Below, in pieces: positions 54,006 to 62,737 of a stretch of DNA of 64,000 nucleotides. Below the pieces are notes generated by a model, which saw only the letters and a program-made list of their open reading frames with translations, searched no databases and was not told where the DNA came from. Source of the DNA: an uncultured Ignavibacteriota bacterium. Its GTDB lineage: Bacteria; Bacteroidota; Ignavibacteria; UBA10030; UBA8401. The translations under genes were made by a program, and so were the position numbers. The DNA is taken from positions 1-64,000 of the forward strand of contig CAIOTF010000023.1 in the NCBI GenBank assembly GCA_903861125.1. The letters run 5' to 3'. Numbering within the stretch: position 1 is the stretch's first letter; each line of letters starts with the position of its first letter.

Positions 54006-55337
54006 ATGACAGAAGAAACCGTTCAGCAATATGCATATAAAAAAGAAAATGCATCCTTTCCGTTTTGCAAAGGGTGCGGACACCATCATTATGTCAATCA
54101 TTTGGATGATGCCCTTGTAAAACTGAACCTTGATCCGAAAAAAGTATGCATCGTCAGCGACATCGGCTGCATCGGCATCCTTGATTCACTGTTTGCTACA
54201 CCGCATACATTCCATACCACGCATGGACGCTCCACAGCATTTGCTACCGGAATTGAACTCGCGGACGGAATTTTAAACGACTCGAAAATGAAAACGATCG
54301 TCGTCATCGGTGACGGGGGTGCAACGATCGGTCTGCTGCATCTCGTGAATGCGGCGATGATGAATGTTGACGTAACCGTGCTGCTGGCAAATAATTTTCT
54401 TTACGGAATGACCGGCGGACAACATTCGCAATTTTCTCCGCTTGATTTTGTAACGCCGACTACACCGGCGGGTAATATCGTTCCTCCAATGGATATTTGT
54501 TCCATCGTGAAGACCTGCGGCGCATCATTTGTCCGGCAGGCGGCGGCAACGGATAAAAATCTGGGTAACATCATCGCGGAAGCGATCGCTCATCCCGGTT
54601 TTGCACTGGTGGAGATCCTGGAACTCTGCACTGAGTGGGCTACTCCATTCAATAAGATTGACGGAAAAACAATCAACGGGAAAATTCAGTATTCCGAAAG
54701 CGACAGTACACCCGGCAGATCGGATTTTTCATCTTTATACAAAGAGAAAGTGCTCGGCGCACAGAAAAAAAATATAGACGATACGATCACGCCAAAATTC
54801 ACTTCACCTTTACAGGGAACCCGGCGCATTGTGCTATCGGGAACTGCGGGCGAGAAGGTGCAGTTGGCTTCGTTCCTCTTTATGAAGTCAGCGATCTCCA
54901 GCGGATTGCATGCAACGCAAAAGAATGATAATCCTGTTACGCAGGGATCGGGATTCTCCGTATCAGAACTTTGTATCAGCAGTGAAATGATACTATATAC
55001 CGGCATTGATGAACCTGATGCCGTGATCATTTCTTCACCGGAAGGATTAAAAGAGGCGCGGGCTAATGGAACGCTCTTAAAATGCAGCTCAAAAACAGTT
55101 GTTATTGCTGAACAAACTCTTCCGGAATTTGAATGTCCTGGAAAGGTTTTTCGTCTGCCGCTGCGTGCCACATGCACCGGAAGCAGGGCTGCATTGAGTG
55201 CGCTTGCTTCACTTAATGTTAAAAAAGGCTGGGTAGCACAGGAAGCATTAATGGAAATGATCGATTCAAAATTCAAAGAAAAATCACTATTATATCATCG
55301 GGATATCGAAACGTTGATCCCGCTCATCAACATTTAA
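54006..55337 (+). CDS. korB: 2-oxoacid:ferredoxin oxidoreductase, fused beta and gamma subunits
   Basis: Residues 1 to about 260 are a beta subunit: FPFCKGCGHHHYV, VSDIGCIG, THGRSTAFATGIELA, the TPP motif VIGDGGATIGLLHLVNAA ... NNFLYGMTGGQ and LELCTEWATPF. Residues 270-443 form a gamma-type domain (RRIVLSGTAGEKVQLASFLF, QGSGFSVSELCISSEMI, DAVIISSPEGLKEA). Most Kor systems encode gamma separately or fused to alpha; a beta-gamma fusion is less usual. No 4Fe-4S ferredoxin motif is present, as in Kor-type beta subunits whose cluster uses the CKGCGH cysteines. Confidence 0.88.
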   Translation: MTEETVQQYAYKKENASFPFCKGCGHHHYVNHLDDALVKLNLDPKKVCIVSDIGCIGILDSLFATPHTFHTTHGRSTAFATGIELADGILNDSKMKTIVVIGDGGATIGLLHLVNAAMMNVDVTVLLANNFLYGMTGGQHSQFSPLDFVTPTTPAGNIVPPMDICSIVKTCGASFVRQAAATDKNLGNIIAEAIAHPGFALVEILELCTEWATPFNKIDGKTINGKIQYSESDSTPGRSDFSSLYKEKVLGAQKKNIDDTITPKFTSPLQGTRRIVLSGTAGEKVQLASFLFMKSAISSGLHATQKNDNPVTQGSGFSVSELCISSEMILYTGIDEPDAVIISSPEGLKEARANGTLLKCSSKTVVIAEQTLPEFECPGKVFRLPLRATCTGSRAALSALASLNVKKGWVAQEALMEMIDSKFKEKSLLYHRDIETLIPLINI

Positions 55338-55362
55338 TGAATGAGCATCCACAGAGGTAACT

Positions 55363-55593
55363 ATGAAAACAAACGATGACTTTTCTTCTGTTCCATGCGT
55401 CATAGGAGCATTTATTGAGCGCGAGAATGAAACCATCGCAATGTATGAGCGTTCGCTTCATACACTCGGCGATACGATTGTCACACCTGTCATCCATCGT
55501 TTGATCGAAGAAAAGAAACAGCAGCGCCGCCAATTGGAGCAGACGCTGGAAGAAGTAAACGAACAGTTTACACTTGACGAAGCAATTATCTAA
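55363..55593 (+). CDS. small ferritin-like helical protein
   Basis: A 76-residue protein with AGAGGT before its ATG. Two helices (IGAFIERENETIAMYERSLHTL and PVIHRLIEEKKQQRRQLEQTLEEV) recall half of a rubrerythrin/ferritin-like bundle, but the second iron motif (ExxH) reads EEKKQQ, so metal binding is unlikely. It is 25 bp downstream of the fused oxidoreductase gene. Function unknown. Confidence 0.65.
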   Translation: MKTNDDFSSVPCVIGAFIERENETIAMYERSLHTLGDTIVTPVIHRLIEEKKQQRRQLEQTLEEVNEQFTLDEAII

Positions 55594-55624
55594 GAGCATT
55601 CACCATCGCTTAATGAATTACTGA

Positions 55625-55757
55625 CTGATATTACGCATAAATGGATTTTTTTGTTGAAATGGTTCTGCCAAAGGCATCACTTCGTGAGGCGCGTCCCGAT
55701 AAAAAGAATCGGGACTTGCTCACCATGACCATTTTATTTGTTTTGCATAACATCAGT
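55625..55757 (-). repeat. MITE-like dispersed repeat, copy 2
   Basis: The reverse complement of 3617-3765, with a shorter left end. Terminal inverted repeats are clear here: ACTGATATTACGCATAAA at the left and TTTTGCATAACATCAGT at the right. The interior again holds GTCCCGAT...ATCGGGAC, with a changed loop, and the CACTTCGTG hairpin. Non-coding; it lies between the ferritin-like and globin genes. Confidence 0.8.
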
Positions 55758-55792
55758 TACTGATTAATACGCGGTAATACCAAAGGAGTTTT

Positions 55793-56227
55793 ATGACAAC
55801 AAAACAGCAAGAACTTGTCCGCACAACATTTGCACAACTTGTTCCACATGAAGGCCGGCTTGCCGACCTGCTGTATCAAGAATTATTCCGGCTTGAACCG
55901 AATGCCAAAGCTCTGTTCCGCGGCGACCTGCCGGAACAACAGAAGAAACTGATGCGTATGCTGCGCGTAGCCGTAGAGAATATTGATGACCCGGCACAGC
56001 TGCAGCCGATGCTCTATAACCTGGGGATGATCCATAAATCCTACGGGATCGAACCGCATCATTTTATCTCGTTCGGCGCGGCGTTGAATTCCGCCATCCG
56101 CACTGTCTTACAAGAAAAGTTTACGAGTGAAGTGGAAGAGAGCTGGAGTGCAGCTTATCAGTATTTTGTGACAACAATGAAGAATTTCCCTCATTCAGAC
56201 GAACAGATTCAGCTCCCGCACAATTAA
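55793..56227 (+). CDS. single-domain bacterial globin
   Basis: The 144-residue protein, with AAAGGAGTTTT before its ATG, has the flavohaemoglobin-type globin pattern: RTTFAQLVPHEGRLADLLYQELFRLEPNAKALFRGD, LGMIHKSYGIEPHHFISFGAAL with the proximal His in the IHKSYGI block. There is no reductase domain. Such globins bind oxygen or nitric oxide. It stands alone between the repeat and the metal cluster. Confidence 0.85.
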   Translation: MTTKQQELVRTTFAQLVPHEGRLADLLYQELFRLEPNAKALFRGDLPEQQKKLMRMLRVAVENIDDPAQLQPMLYNLGMIHKSYGIEPHHFISFGAALNSAIRTVLQEKFTSEVEESWSAAYQYFVTTMKNFPHSDEQIQLPHN

Positions 56228-56290
56228 ACTGAAATAATGGGAACGTACGCGGTATTGGCACCTGTTCTATAGATTGAGTCTCTTGATTTA

Positions 56291-56674
56291 ATGAAAAATA
56301 TCCTGACCATATTGTTTTTGATTCTTTACACGACCTTTTCCGTCGGTTTGAACATTGTTGTTCATACCTGCGGCGGAGAATCGGAAGCAACGCTGGCAAC
56401 AACAACATATGAAGATCCGTGCGGATGCAACGACGAGTCGTCGGCAGATAAATGCTGCACAACGGTAATCACAACAATCCAGCTTGATGATACGCAAAAA
56501 TCGAGCATCGCACCGAACATTGAACAGCTTGTTGCCCTTGACGCCGTTTCAATGGAGGCATCATTCAGTCAGTCGACCCTTGATTCAAAATTTGAGACAC
56601 ATTTTCTTTCATCCTTTTCACCACCCCCACCCAATAACGATCTCTGTATCGGTAATTCCGTTTTCCGTATTTGA
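56291..56674 (+). CDS. HYC_CC_PP-type small secreted protein
   Basis: The 127-residue protein has a signal peptide (MKNILTILFLILYTTFSVG), then IVVHTCGGE, PCGCNDESSADKCCTT and the near-terminal FSPPPPNND. This order of a His-x-Cys, Cys-Cys and Pro-Pro elements matches the Bacteroidota family named for those motifs; the first motif is HTC rather than HYC. The family is often found beside heavy-metal-associated proteins and TonB receptors, as here. The role is presumed to be metal handling. Confidence 0.75.
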   Translation: MKNILTILFLILYTTFSVGLNIVVHTCGGESEATLATTTYEDPCGCNDESSADKCCTTVITTIQLDDTQKSSIAPNIEQLVALDAVSMEASFSQSTLDSKFETHFLSSFSPPPPNNDLCIGNSVFRI

Positions 56675-56815
56675 TCCTCTGAGAACTCCGCGATCTCTTA
56701 CCGTTTCGGATCACTGTTTTTTCAACAAGGTCCGTTCAACGCAAAGACATCCTGTCGGATGCGACGTTCTATTTTCACATTATCTCATTCTCAGAACATT
56801 TAAATAAGGAAAACT

Positions 56816-57163
56816 ATGAAAACCAAATTATTCTTGACCGTCATCATTCTCTCTCTCGTTTCAGTTCTTGCCTTTGCAGGCGATCCCGTTAAAGAAACCG
56901 AATTTAAGGTCTTCGGCAACTGCGGTATGTGCAAAACACGCATTGAAAAAACACTGAAGATCCCGGAAGTAAAGCTTGCCAAATGGGATAAGAAATCGAA
57001 GATGCTGAAGCTCGCTTATCTCCCTGGTAAAATTTCCGTTGATTCACTGCAGCAGCTTCTTGCTTCCGTCGGACACGACACGGAAAAGTTCAAGGCAGCC
57101 GATTCCGTATATGCCAATCTTCCACCTTGCTGCCTCTATCGCGGCGGAGACAGTTCACACTAA
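56816..57163 (+). CDS. periplasmic heavy-metal-associated (HMA) domain protein
   Basis: The 115-residue protein has a signal peptide (MKTKLFLTVIILSLVSVLAFA) and an HMA domain with the metal motif GNCGMCKTRIEKTLK (CxxC). A C-terminal LPPCCLYRG block adds two cysteines. Soft metals such as copper are the probable ligands. It is followed by a TonB receptor gene, and together with the upstream protein they form a likely metal-related operon. Confidence 0.88.
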   Translation: MKTKLFLTVIILSLVSVLAFAGDPVKETEFKVFGNCGMCKTRIEKTLKIPEVKLAKWDKKSKMLKLAYLPGKISVDSLQQLLASVGHDTEKFKAADSVYANLPPCCLYRGGDSSH

Positions 57164-57253
57164 CGGTAAATTTTGAAATCATTATTCTCAACACGAAACG
57201 ATTGCCGTTCCGTGTTGAGGATGAATTTTTATGTATGTTTCGAAAGAGAGACT

Positions 57254-59506
57254 ATGAAGATTTTTCTATTTTTAATTACGTTCTTTTCCTTTCTTAGCGC
57301 TCAGCAATTAACGGGTGTTGTATTGGAAAAGACAGATGAAGGTACATTCCATGCTATTGTTGGCGCAAATGTCTATTGGCTCAACACTGCCAACGGCACA
57401 ACAACAGATACCAGCGGTGTGTTTCACTTGCCGGTGAACACACAAAGTAACCGCCTTGTTGTCAGTTACATCGGCTACGTATCCGATACCGTCACCATTA
57501 GCGATCAGTCAAAAATAAACATCATCTTGAAACCGGAAGCACACGGTGTTGCCGAGGTGGAAATTGTCGGCGAACGGCAAAGCACGTTCGTCAACTATCT
57601 GGCGCCGCAAAAAACATTGGTCATGTCGGAAAAAGAATTGTTCAAAGCAGCATGCTGTAATCTGTCCGAAAGTTTTGAAACAAATCCCTCGATCGATGTT
57701 TCCTTCACTGATGCGATCACAGGAACAAAACAGATAGAAATGCTGGGACTTTCCGGGACCTATACGCAGATCACTCTCGAGAATCTTCCCGCCATTCGCG
57801 GACTGACATCGAGCGTAGGACTAACGTACATTCCCGGAACGTGGGTAGAGAATATCCAGGTTTCAAAAGGTGTCGGATCTGTTGCAAACGGGTACGAATC
57901 GATCACCGGACAGATCAACGTTGAACTGCGCAAACCGCAAAAGACCGATGAGAAGCAATTTTTCTTCAACTTTTTCGGCAACCAGGAACAACGGATGGAA
58001 GCGAACCTGAATGTACGCACTCCGCTCAGCGATGAATGGTCGTCAATGACACTTCTCCATGCCAGCACACAACAGCAGATCATTGACGGAAACGGTGATA
58101 ATTTTTTAGATATGCCGCTCTACAAAACGATCAATGCCATCCAGCGGTTCCATTTCACTAATCATACCGGATGGGAAGGTCAGCTAGGCGTGCAATTTGT
58201 CAACGATGATAAACAAGGAGGTACAACGCACGGTTACAATCTGGACAATGCGTCGCTGGCGCTTCACCCCGCAGAATATTCTTTCGCGATGAATGGCAAT
58301 CAATTGCGCGTATGGGGCAAGACCGGATATGTCTTTCCGCAAAAACAATATCAAAGCATCGGATTGCAATGGTCGTTAACACGGAACAGACAGAACTCTT
58401 TCTTCACCACACACGATTATAATGCGAATGAAGAAGCAGGATATCTGAATTTGATCTACCAATCGATCTTGGATAATACGATGCATAAGTTCCGAACCGG
58501 ACTAAGTTTGCTCTATGATAAGTATGATGAAACATTCATGCATCTCCGGTATCAGCGAACGGAACAGGTTCCCGGGGCATTTTTCGAATACACGTACACT
58601 CCCGGAGATGAGTTCTCGATGATCGCCGGTATCCGTGCGGATAATCATAATCTCTTTGGAACATTCTTCACACCGAGACTGCATCTTCGCTATACTCCGC
58701 AGGAAGACTGGGTCTTACGAGCTGTTGCCGGCCGCGGACAAAGAACATCGAACATTTTCGCAGAAAACATGGCATATTTTGCAAGCTCACGAAATGTGGT
58801 GGTACTTCCCTCCAACACCAATTCGGTCTACGGACTCGATCCTGAAGTTGCGTCGAACGTAGGATTTAATGTGACACACTATTTTACGTGGGATTACCGG
58901 GAAGCAACGATCGCCGTTGATTTTTACCGGACAGTATTCGACAAACAAGTGGTTGCCGATCTAGATGCGAATGCGCATCAGGTACGTTTCTATAATCTAA
59001 AAGGAGAATCGTATTCCAACAGTGTTCAGGTGGAGTTGAACATACAACCGATCGAAAAATTGGATACACGCATTGCATATCGGTTTTACGATGTCCGCCA
59101 GACAATCAACGGAACACTGCGCGAACGCCCCTTTGTTGCACAGCACCGTGCGTTTATCAATTTCGGATATGCAACTGATCGTGACGATGAAAACTCTTCA
59201 CAAATGTTGTATGACCTGACGCTGCAGTGGTTCGGTACTAAACGTCTTCCCGACACACAAACGAATCCGGCAGGATTACAATCACGGAGTTCATCGCCGA
59301 ATTTTGTTTTGGCAAACACGCAGATCACCCGTTCATTCTTTGCCGGATTAGATCTCTATTTCGGCATAGAAAACCTGCTGAACTTCCGGCAGACGAACCC
59401 GATTATTGATGCGGCGCATCCGAATGGAAGTTATTTTGACAGTGCATTACTTTGGGGACCGATCTATGGTCGGACAGCGTATATCGGGTTGAGATGGAGA
59501 ATGTAA
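57254..59506 (+). CDS. TonB-dependent receptor of the metal-linked cluster
   Basis: From ATG 57254 the product is 750 residues: signal (MKIFLFLITFFSFLSAQ), carboxypeptidase-regulatory-like domain (GTTTDTSGVFHLPVN, VVSYIGYVSDTV), plug (SEKELFKAACCNLSESFETNPSIDVSFT, ITGQINVELRKP) and barrel ending GRTAYIGLRWRM. The CC in the plug region is notable beside the CC-rich neighbours. The substrate is probably a metal complex. The track-open start at 57173 lacks a signal peptide. Confidence 0.9.
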   Translation: MKIFLFLITFFSFLSAQQLTGVVLEKTDEGTFHAIVGANVYWLNTANGTTTDTSGVFHLPVNTQSNRLVVSYIGYVSDTVTISDQSKINIILKPEAHGVAEVEIVGERQSTFVNYLAPQKTLVMSEKELFKAACCNLSESFETNPSIDVSFTDAITGTKQIEMLGLSGTYTQITLENLPAIRGLTSSVGLTYIPGTWVENIQVSKGVGSVANGYESITGQINVELRKPQKTDEKQFFFNFFGNQEQRMEANLNVRTPLSDEWSSMTLLHASTQQQIIDGNGDNFLDMPLYKTINAIQRFHFTNHTGWEGQLGVQFVNDDKQGGTTHGYNLDNASLALHPAEYSFAMNGNQLRVWGKTGYVFPQKQYQSIGLQWSLTRNRQNSFFTTHDYNANEEAGYLNLIYQSILDNTMHKFRTGLSLLYDKYDETFMHLRYQRTEQVPGAFFEYTYTPGDEFSMIAGIRADNHNLFGTFFTPRLHLRYTPQEDWVLRAVAGRGQRTSNIFAENMAYFASSRNVVVLPSNTNSVYGLDPEVASNVGFNVTHYFTWDYREATIAVDFYRTVFDKQVVADLDANAHQVRFYNLKGESYSNSVQVELNIQPIEKLDTRIAYRFYDVRQTINGTLRERPFVAQHRAFINFGYATDRDDENSSQMLYDLTLQWFGTKRLPDTQTNPAGLQSRSSSPNFVLANTQITRSFFAGLDLYFGIENLLNFRQTNPIIDAAHPNGSYFDSALLWGPIYGRTAYIGLRWRM

Positions 59507-59516
59507 ATCATCATAC

Positions 59517-59544
59517 CATCCGGAGTGTTCGAACACTCCGGATG
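59517..59544. terminator. perfect 28-bp palindromic terminator
   Basis: CATCCGGAGTGTTC followed directly by its reverse complement, between convergent TonB receptor and HEAT-repeat genes. It is followed by TTTG on the plus strand. Confidence 0.75.
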
Positions 59545-59572
59545 TTTGCTCTGCACCTGTGTTCTATGGAGT

Positions 59573-60136
59573 TCACACCAATAACCTGTGGCGACGGATC
59601 GGTATATGAGAGCGGACGTGATCCAATACCCTGTTGGCGATAAACGCTGCTTTGGAGGAAACTTCCATCGGTCTCAACGCATCCATCACTTGTTCTGTTT
59701 TATCGTCAAGCAGACGGCTCTCCTTCAATGAATGAAGAACATGATGCGCCGCTTCGCGAAAAATAACAGAATCAAAATTTTCTTCAATGGTTTCCAGCAG
59801 CGGAACAATGGCATGATGCTCCAATTCAACCAACGCATCGGCCGCTACCCAACGGACATCCATATCTTCGTCCATAAGCATTGTTGCCAACAATGAAGCA
59901 GTCTTCGGATCCCTGATCCTCTGAAGCGTCTTGCATGCTTCCCACCGTACATGGCTTTCGGGATGCGTCATCAATTCCGTAATAAGCGGAACCACCGATT
60001 TTCCTATCTTCACCAATGCCTCACGCGCATGTTTTCGTTCCGCACCAATATCTGATTGCAAGCGTGAAACAAGCAGTTCCATGCACAACGGCATCATATT
60101 TTCGCCGGAACATATTGTGATCTTTTCCCGTTTCAT
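59573..60136 (-). CDS. HEAT-repeat protein
   Basis: The 187-residue protein is built of repeated helical pairs with the HEAT pattern: ARKHAREALVKIGKSVVPLI, VRWEACKTLQRIRDPKTASLL, VRWVAADALVELEHHAIVPLL, FREAAHHVLHSLKE. There is no signal peptide. Such proteins act as interaction scaffolds and, in some cases, phycobilin-lyase-like or unknown functions. The ATG is preceded by GGAGGAGG. Confidence 0.82.
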   Translation of the reverse strand: MKREKITICSGENMMPLCMELLVSRLQSDIGAERKHAREALVKIGKSVVPLITELMTHPESHVRWEACKTLQRIRDPKTASLLATMLMDEDMDVRWVAADALVELEHHAIVPLLETIEENFDSVIFREAAHHVLHSLKESRLLDDKTEQVMDALRPMEVSSKAAFIANRVLDHVRSHIPIRRHRLLV

Positions 60137-60508
60137 GACCTCCTCCTTTCGGAAGCTCGTCTATATGATTGGGCTGAATTATTGTTGAGTGATTTTTGAA
60201 ACTATTTGAGAGCTAACATGGCTCGTGAGGAAAGAACAACGGATCGGGAGTAATGTTAGAGAGAGTCCCTTGCTGCGGAACTGCTCCGTTAACCATTTCA
60301 TGATGGAAAGTTATTTCATTTCTTTGGTCTTGTCAAGAGGGAACTGTGTTGAAATTAAATGATGGACAGTCTGGTTGGGTGCAAACGGGATAGAAAAGTC
60401 TCTAATCGCAAAATATTAACAAATTGCGCCATAAATGGAATCAAGAACATTTATTCGGCCACCGCGTTCAACAATGTTCCGGAATTGATATATGAATGCA
60501 AGCTGATA
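60137..60508. other. 372-bp gene-free stretch
   Basis: The stretch between the HEAT-repeat gene start and the GH18 gene stop has no ORF, strong hairpin or repeat that I can recognise. It must hold the promoter for the HEAT gene at its left side. Confidence 0.5.
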
Positions 60509-62554
60509 CTATTTGATCAATAACAATTTTTTTGTCGCCGAATAATTGCCGGCCCGCATTGTGTAAAAATAGAGTCCGCTGGCAATTCCTGATGCATTCC
60601 ACTGAAGTGAATACCGACCTGATTCTTTTTGCTCATCCATCAACGTAACAACTAACCGGCCCAGCCGATCGTACACTTTCATACTCACAATACTGCCGCC
60701 GGATGTTGAAGGAATTCCAAAACGGATCGTTGTTGTTGGATTGAACGGGTTAGGATAATTCTGTTCCAGCGTAAACGTTTCAGGAGTGCTGCTTATCTTT
60801 TCCAATTTAACCGGAAGTGTTCCGGATACATTCTGCGAAACATCGTCGATATAGAATATCCAATCGGGAGAGGCATCCGGCGCATAGATCATGACCGCAT
60901 CCAGGGAGAGCACCGTGCTGTCCAGAAAACCATTTCCGCCGGAAAAACTTGACCAACCGTTTCCGTTCAGATTCCATTCATAGAGATGCCATGCACCGTC
61001 GTTGACAACATCCTGTTTGAGAGACAGCTCCGTTTGATCGGAGGAACCGTTTCGCTGATCGTCGATCGTCAAAGCAACTTGTGCTCCGGCCGGTGCGGTG
61101 CGGGTTTTCATCCAAAATCCAATAAATCCTGCGTTTGGGAATTGAATATTGTTTGTCCGGGCACCACCGCCGGAAGTCAGTCTAACTGTCCAGTTTTGTT
61201 GTGCCTCAATACTATCTTTTAGAACAACAACAAGTGATCCGTGTCCGTTGTGCGAAACGTCGTTCGTCCACGTTTGCGACGAGGCTATATCAATTCCAGT
61301 CGTACTGCCGCTCCAACGTGGATATTTATCAAATCTGCCGACATTCAGCTCAAAATCTTCGAACGACGTGTGAGATGGATTTTTCTTTTGTGCGAATGCT
61401 GTTTTTAACGCGCCCCACATCTCCGGTTCACTGCCATCGTACCCAAGCGCCCACATTCCGGTACCGGCAACATTTTTCACCTTGATTGAATCGAACTTCC
61501 TGGCCCAACTCAAAGAATCGTCGTACCATGTTTGCCTCAAGACTCCGCCACCGACATAATTGTAATAGCGCGTATTGTATGTAGTGCTCCAATATTGACG
61601 ATTTGCCGGGATTGTATCGATATAATTATTTTTCACCACCGTATACGTCCTTGAAGAACTTGTATAACCTCCAAGCGTGTCGGAATTTGCTGTGGTAGTT
61701 TTCACTGCCCACTCGCGACCATAATTCGGGAAACCGGCGATAAACTTATTTGCCGGACATCCTTTGGTTTTAATATACGTATCAATACTGCGGAGAACGT
61801 GCCATTCCGATGTAATATTCGACGCGCGCAGCGGAGCGTTCGGACCTGCCGTGGCGCTTCCCGACCACCAATAATCATACAGCATGGCAAAATAGAAATC
61901 GGTGACAGGATTAAGTGTAGAAAAGAATGTCGCATCGAAGACGTTGGACCAATCCACTGCCGGAAGTTCGATCACAAATTCATAACCGTGCGCTTTCAAT
62001 GAATCACCGAACTGTTTCATATACACGCGGAAATCGGTCTTCACGGTAGATGACATACTCTCAAAATCGATATTCACACCGTCCGCATTCCGTGCGGCCA
62101 GCTGAGCAAGCGTGTTTGCAATCAGTGCGTTTTTTGCGGCTGTGTTGCCGAGCAGTGTTGCGTGGCTGCTAAACAGCGTTAGACATAAGTGCACTTTCAC
62201 TCCATATTGCTTTGCCTGAGTAACGGCGGCCGCTGTCCCCCAATTGTTGGTAGTAGTAAATCCGCCGGTTGCCGCATTAATATCAGCACTGAAATACACC
62301 AAATGCGTCAGCAATGAAAAATAGTAATTGCTTTCCGAACCGTTCTGCCAGTACGGATGAAAACCATAGACGATCTTATCCAGCGTCTGCGTTTTCATCA
62401 GATCGGTCCGTTTAGAAAGAGACGGAGGAACAATATCTTTTCCAACTTTTTCAGGATGATCTTTATAATACTCCCACTGAAGTTGGTTGGTAGACTTAAA
62501 CTGTTCCTGTGCCAGCAGAAAAACGGGGAGGAAGAAAAATAAAATATATCGCAT
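60509..62554 (-). CDS. secreted GH18 family glycosidase with C-terminal sorting domain
   Basis: From ATG 62554 (a GTG two codons earlier is possible) the product is 681 residues. Signal: MRYILFFFLPVFLLAQ. The GH18 barrel has VYGFHPYWQNG, LTHLVYFSADI and the catalytic DGVNIDFESM with Asp and Glu near residues 158-165, then YFAMLYDYWW, FIAGFPNYGREW and GMWALGYDGSEPEMW. A carbohydrate-binding-like beta region follows (EDFELNVGRFDKYP...). The end is a type A sorting domain (LEQNYPNPFNPTTTIRFGIP ... KLLLIK). It probably acts on chitin-like or peptidoglycan-derived glycans outside the cell. Confidence 0.92.
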   Translation of the reverse strand: MRYILFFFLPVFLLAQEQFKSTNQLQWEYYKDHPEKVGKDIVPPSLSKRTDLMKTQTLDKIVYGFHPYWQNGSESNYYFSLLTHLVYFSADINAATGGFTTTNNWGTAAAVTQAKQYGVKVHLCLTLFSSHATLLGNTAAKNALIANTLAQLAARNADGVNIDFESMSSTVKTDFRVYMKQFGDSLKAHGYEFVIELPAVDWSNVFDATFFSTLNPVTDFYFAMLYDYWWSGSATAGPNAPLRASNITSEWHVLRSIDTYIKTKGCPANKFIAGFPNYGREWAVKTTTANSDTLGGYTSSSRTYTVVKNNYIDTIPANRQYWSTTYNTRYYNYVGGGVLRQTWYDDSLSWARKFDSIKVKNVAGTGMWALGYDGSEPEMWGALKTAFAQKKNPSHTSFEDFELNVGRFDKYPRWSGSTTGIDIASSQTWTNDVSHNGHGSLVVVLKDSIEAQQNWTVRLTSGGGARTNNIQFPNAGFIGFWMKTRTAPAGAQVALTIDDQRNGSSDQTELSLKQDVVNDGAWHLYEWNLNGNGWSSFSGGNGFLDSTVLSLDAVMIYAPDASPDWIFYIDDVSQNVSGTLPVKLEKISSTPETFTLEQNYPNPFNPTTTIRFGIPSTSGGSIVSMKVYDRLGRLVVTLMDEQKESGRYSLQWNASGIASGLYFYTMRAGNYSATKKLLLIK

Positions 62555-62737
62555 GTTCACGTGATGACCGGACCGATGTTAATGAATAGTAAAAAGTAGA
62601 TAATGTTGCGGGAATAAGAAATGCTAATTACCTGTCCGTTGTGCCCCGGATCAACGTCGATACGAAATACTCGCCTACCTATAGAACAAAGACGAATACC
62701 TAATCAACCCGGCGGCTCAGAGCAAAATCAGTACATA

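Noticed and set aside
54686-55276. 196-codon minus-strand ORF inside the oxidoreductase gene
   Set aside because: Antisense to the fused beta-gamma coding sequence; composition is serine-rich noise.
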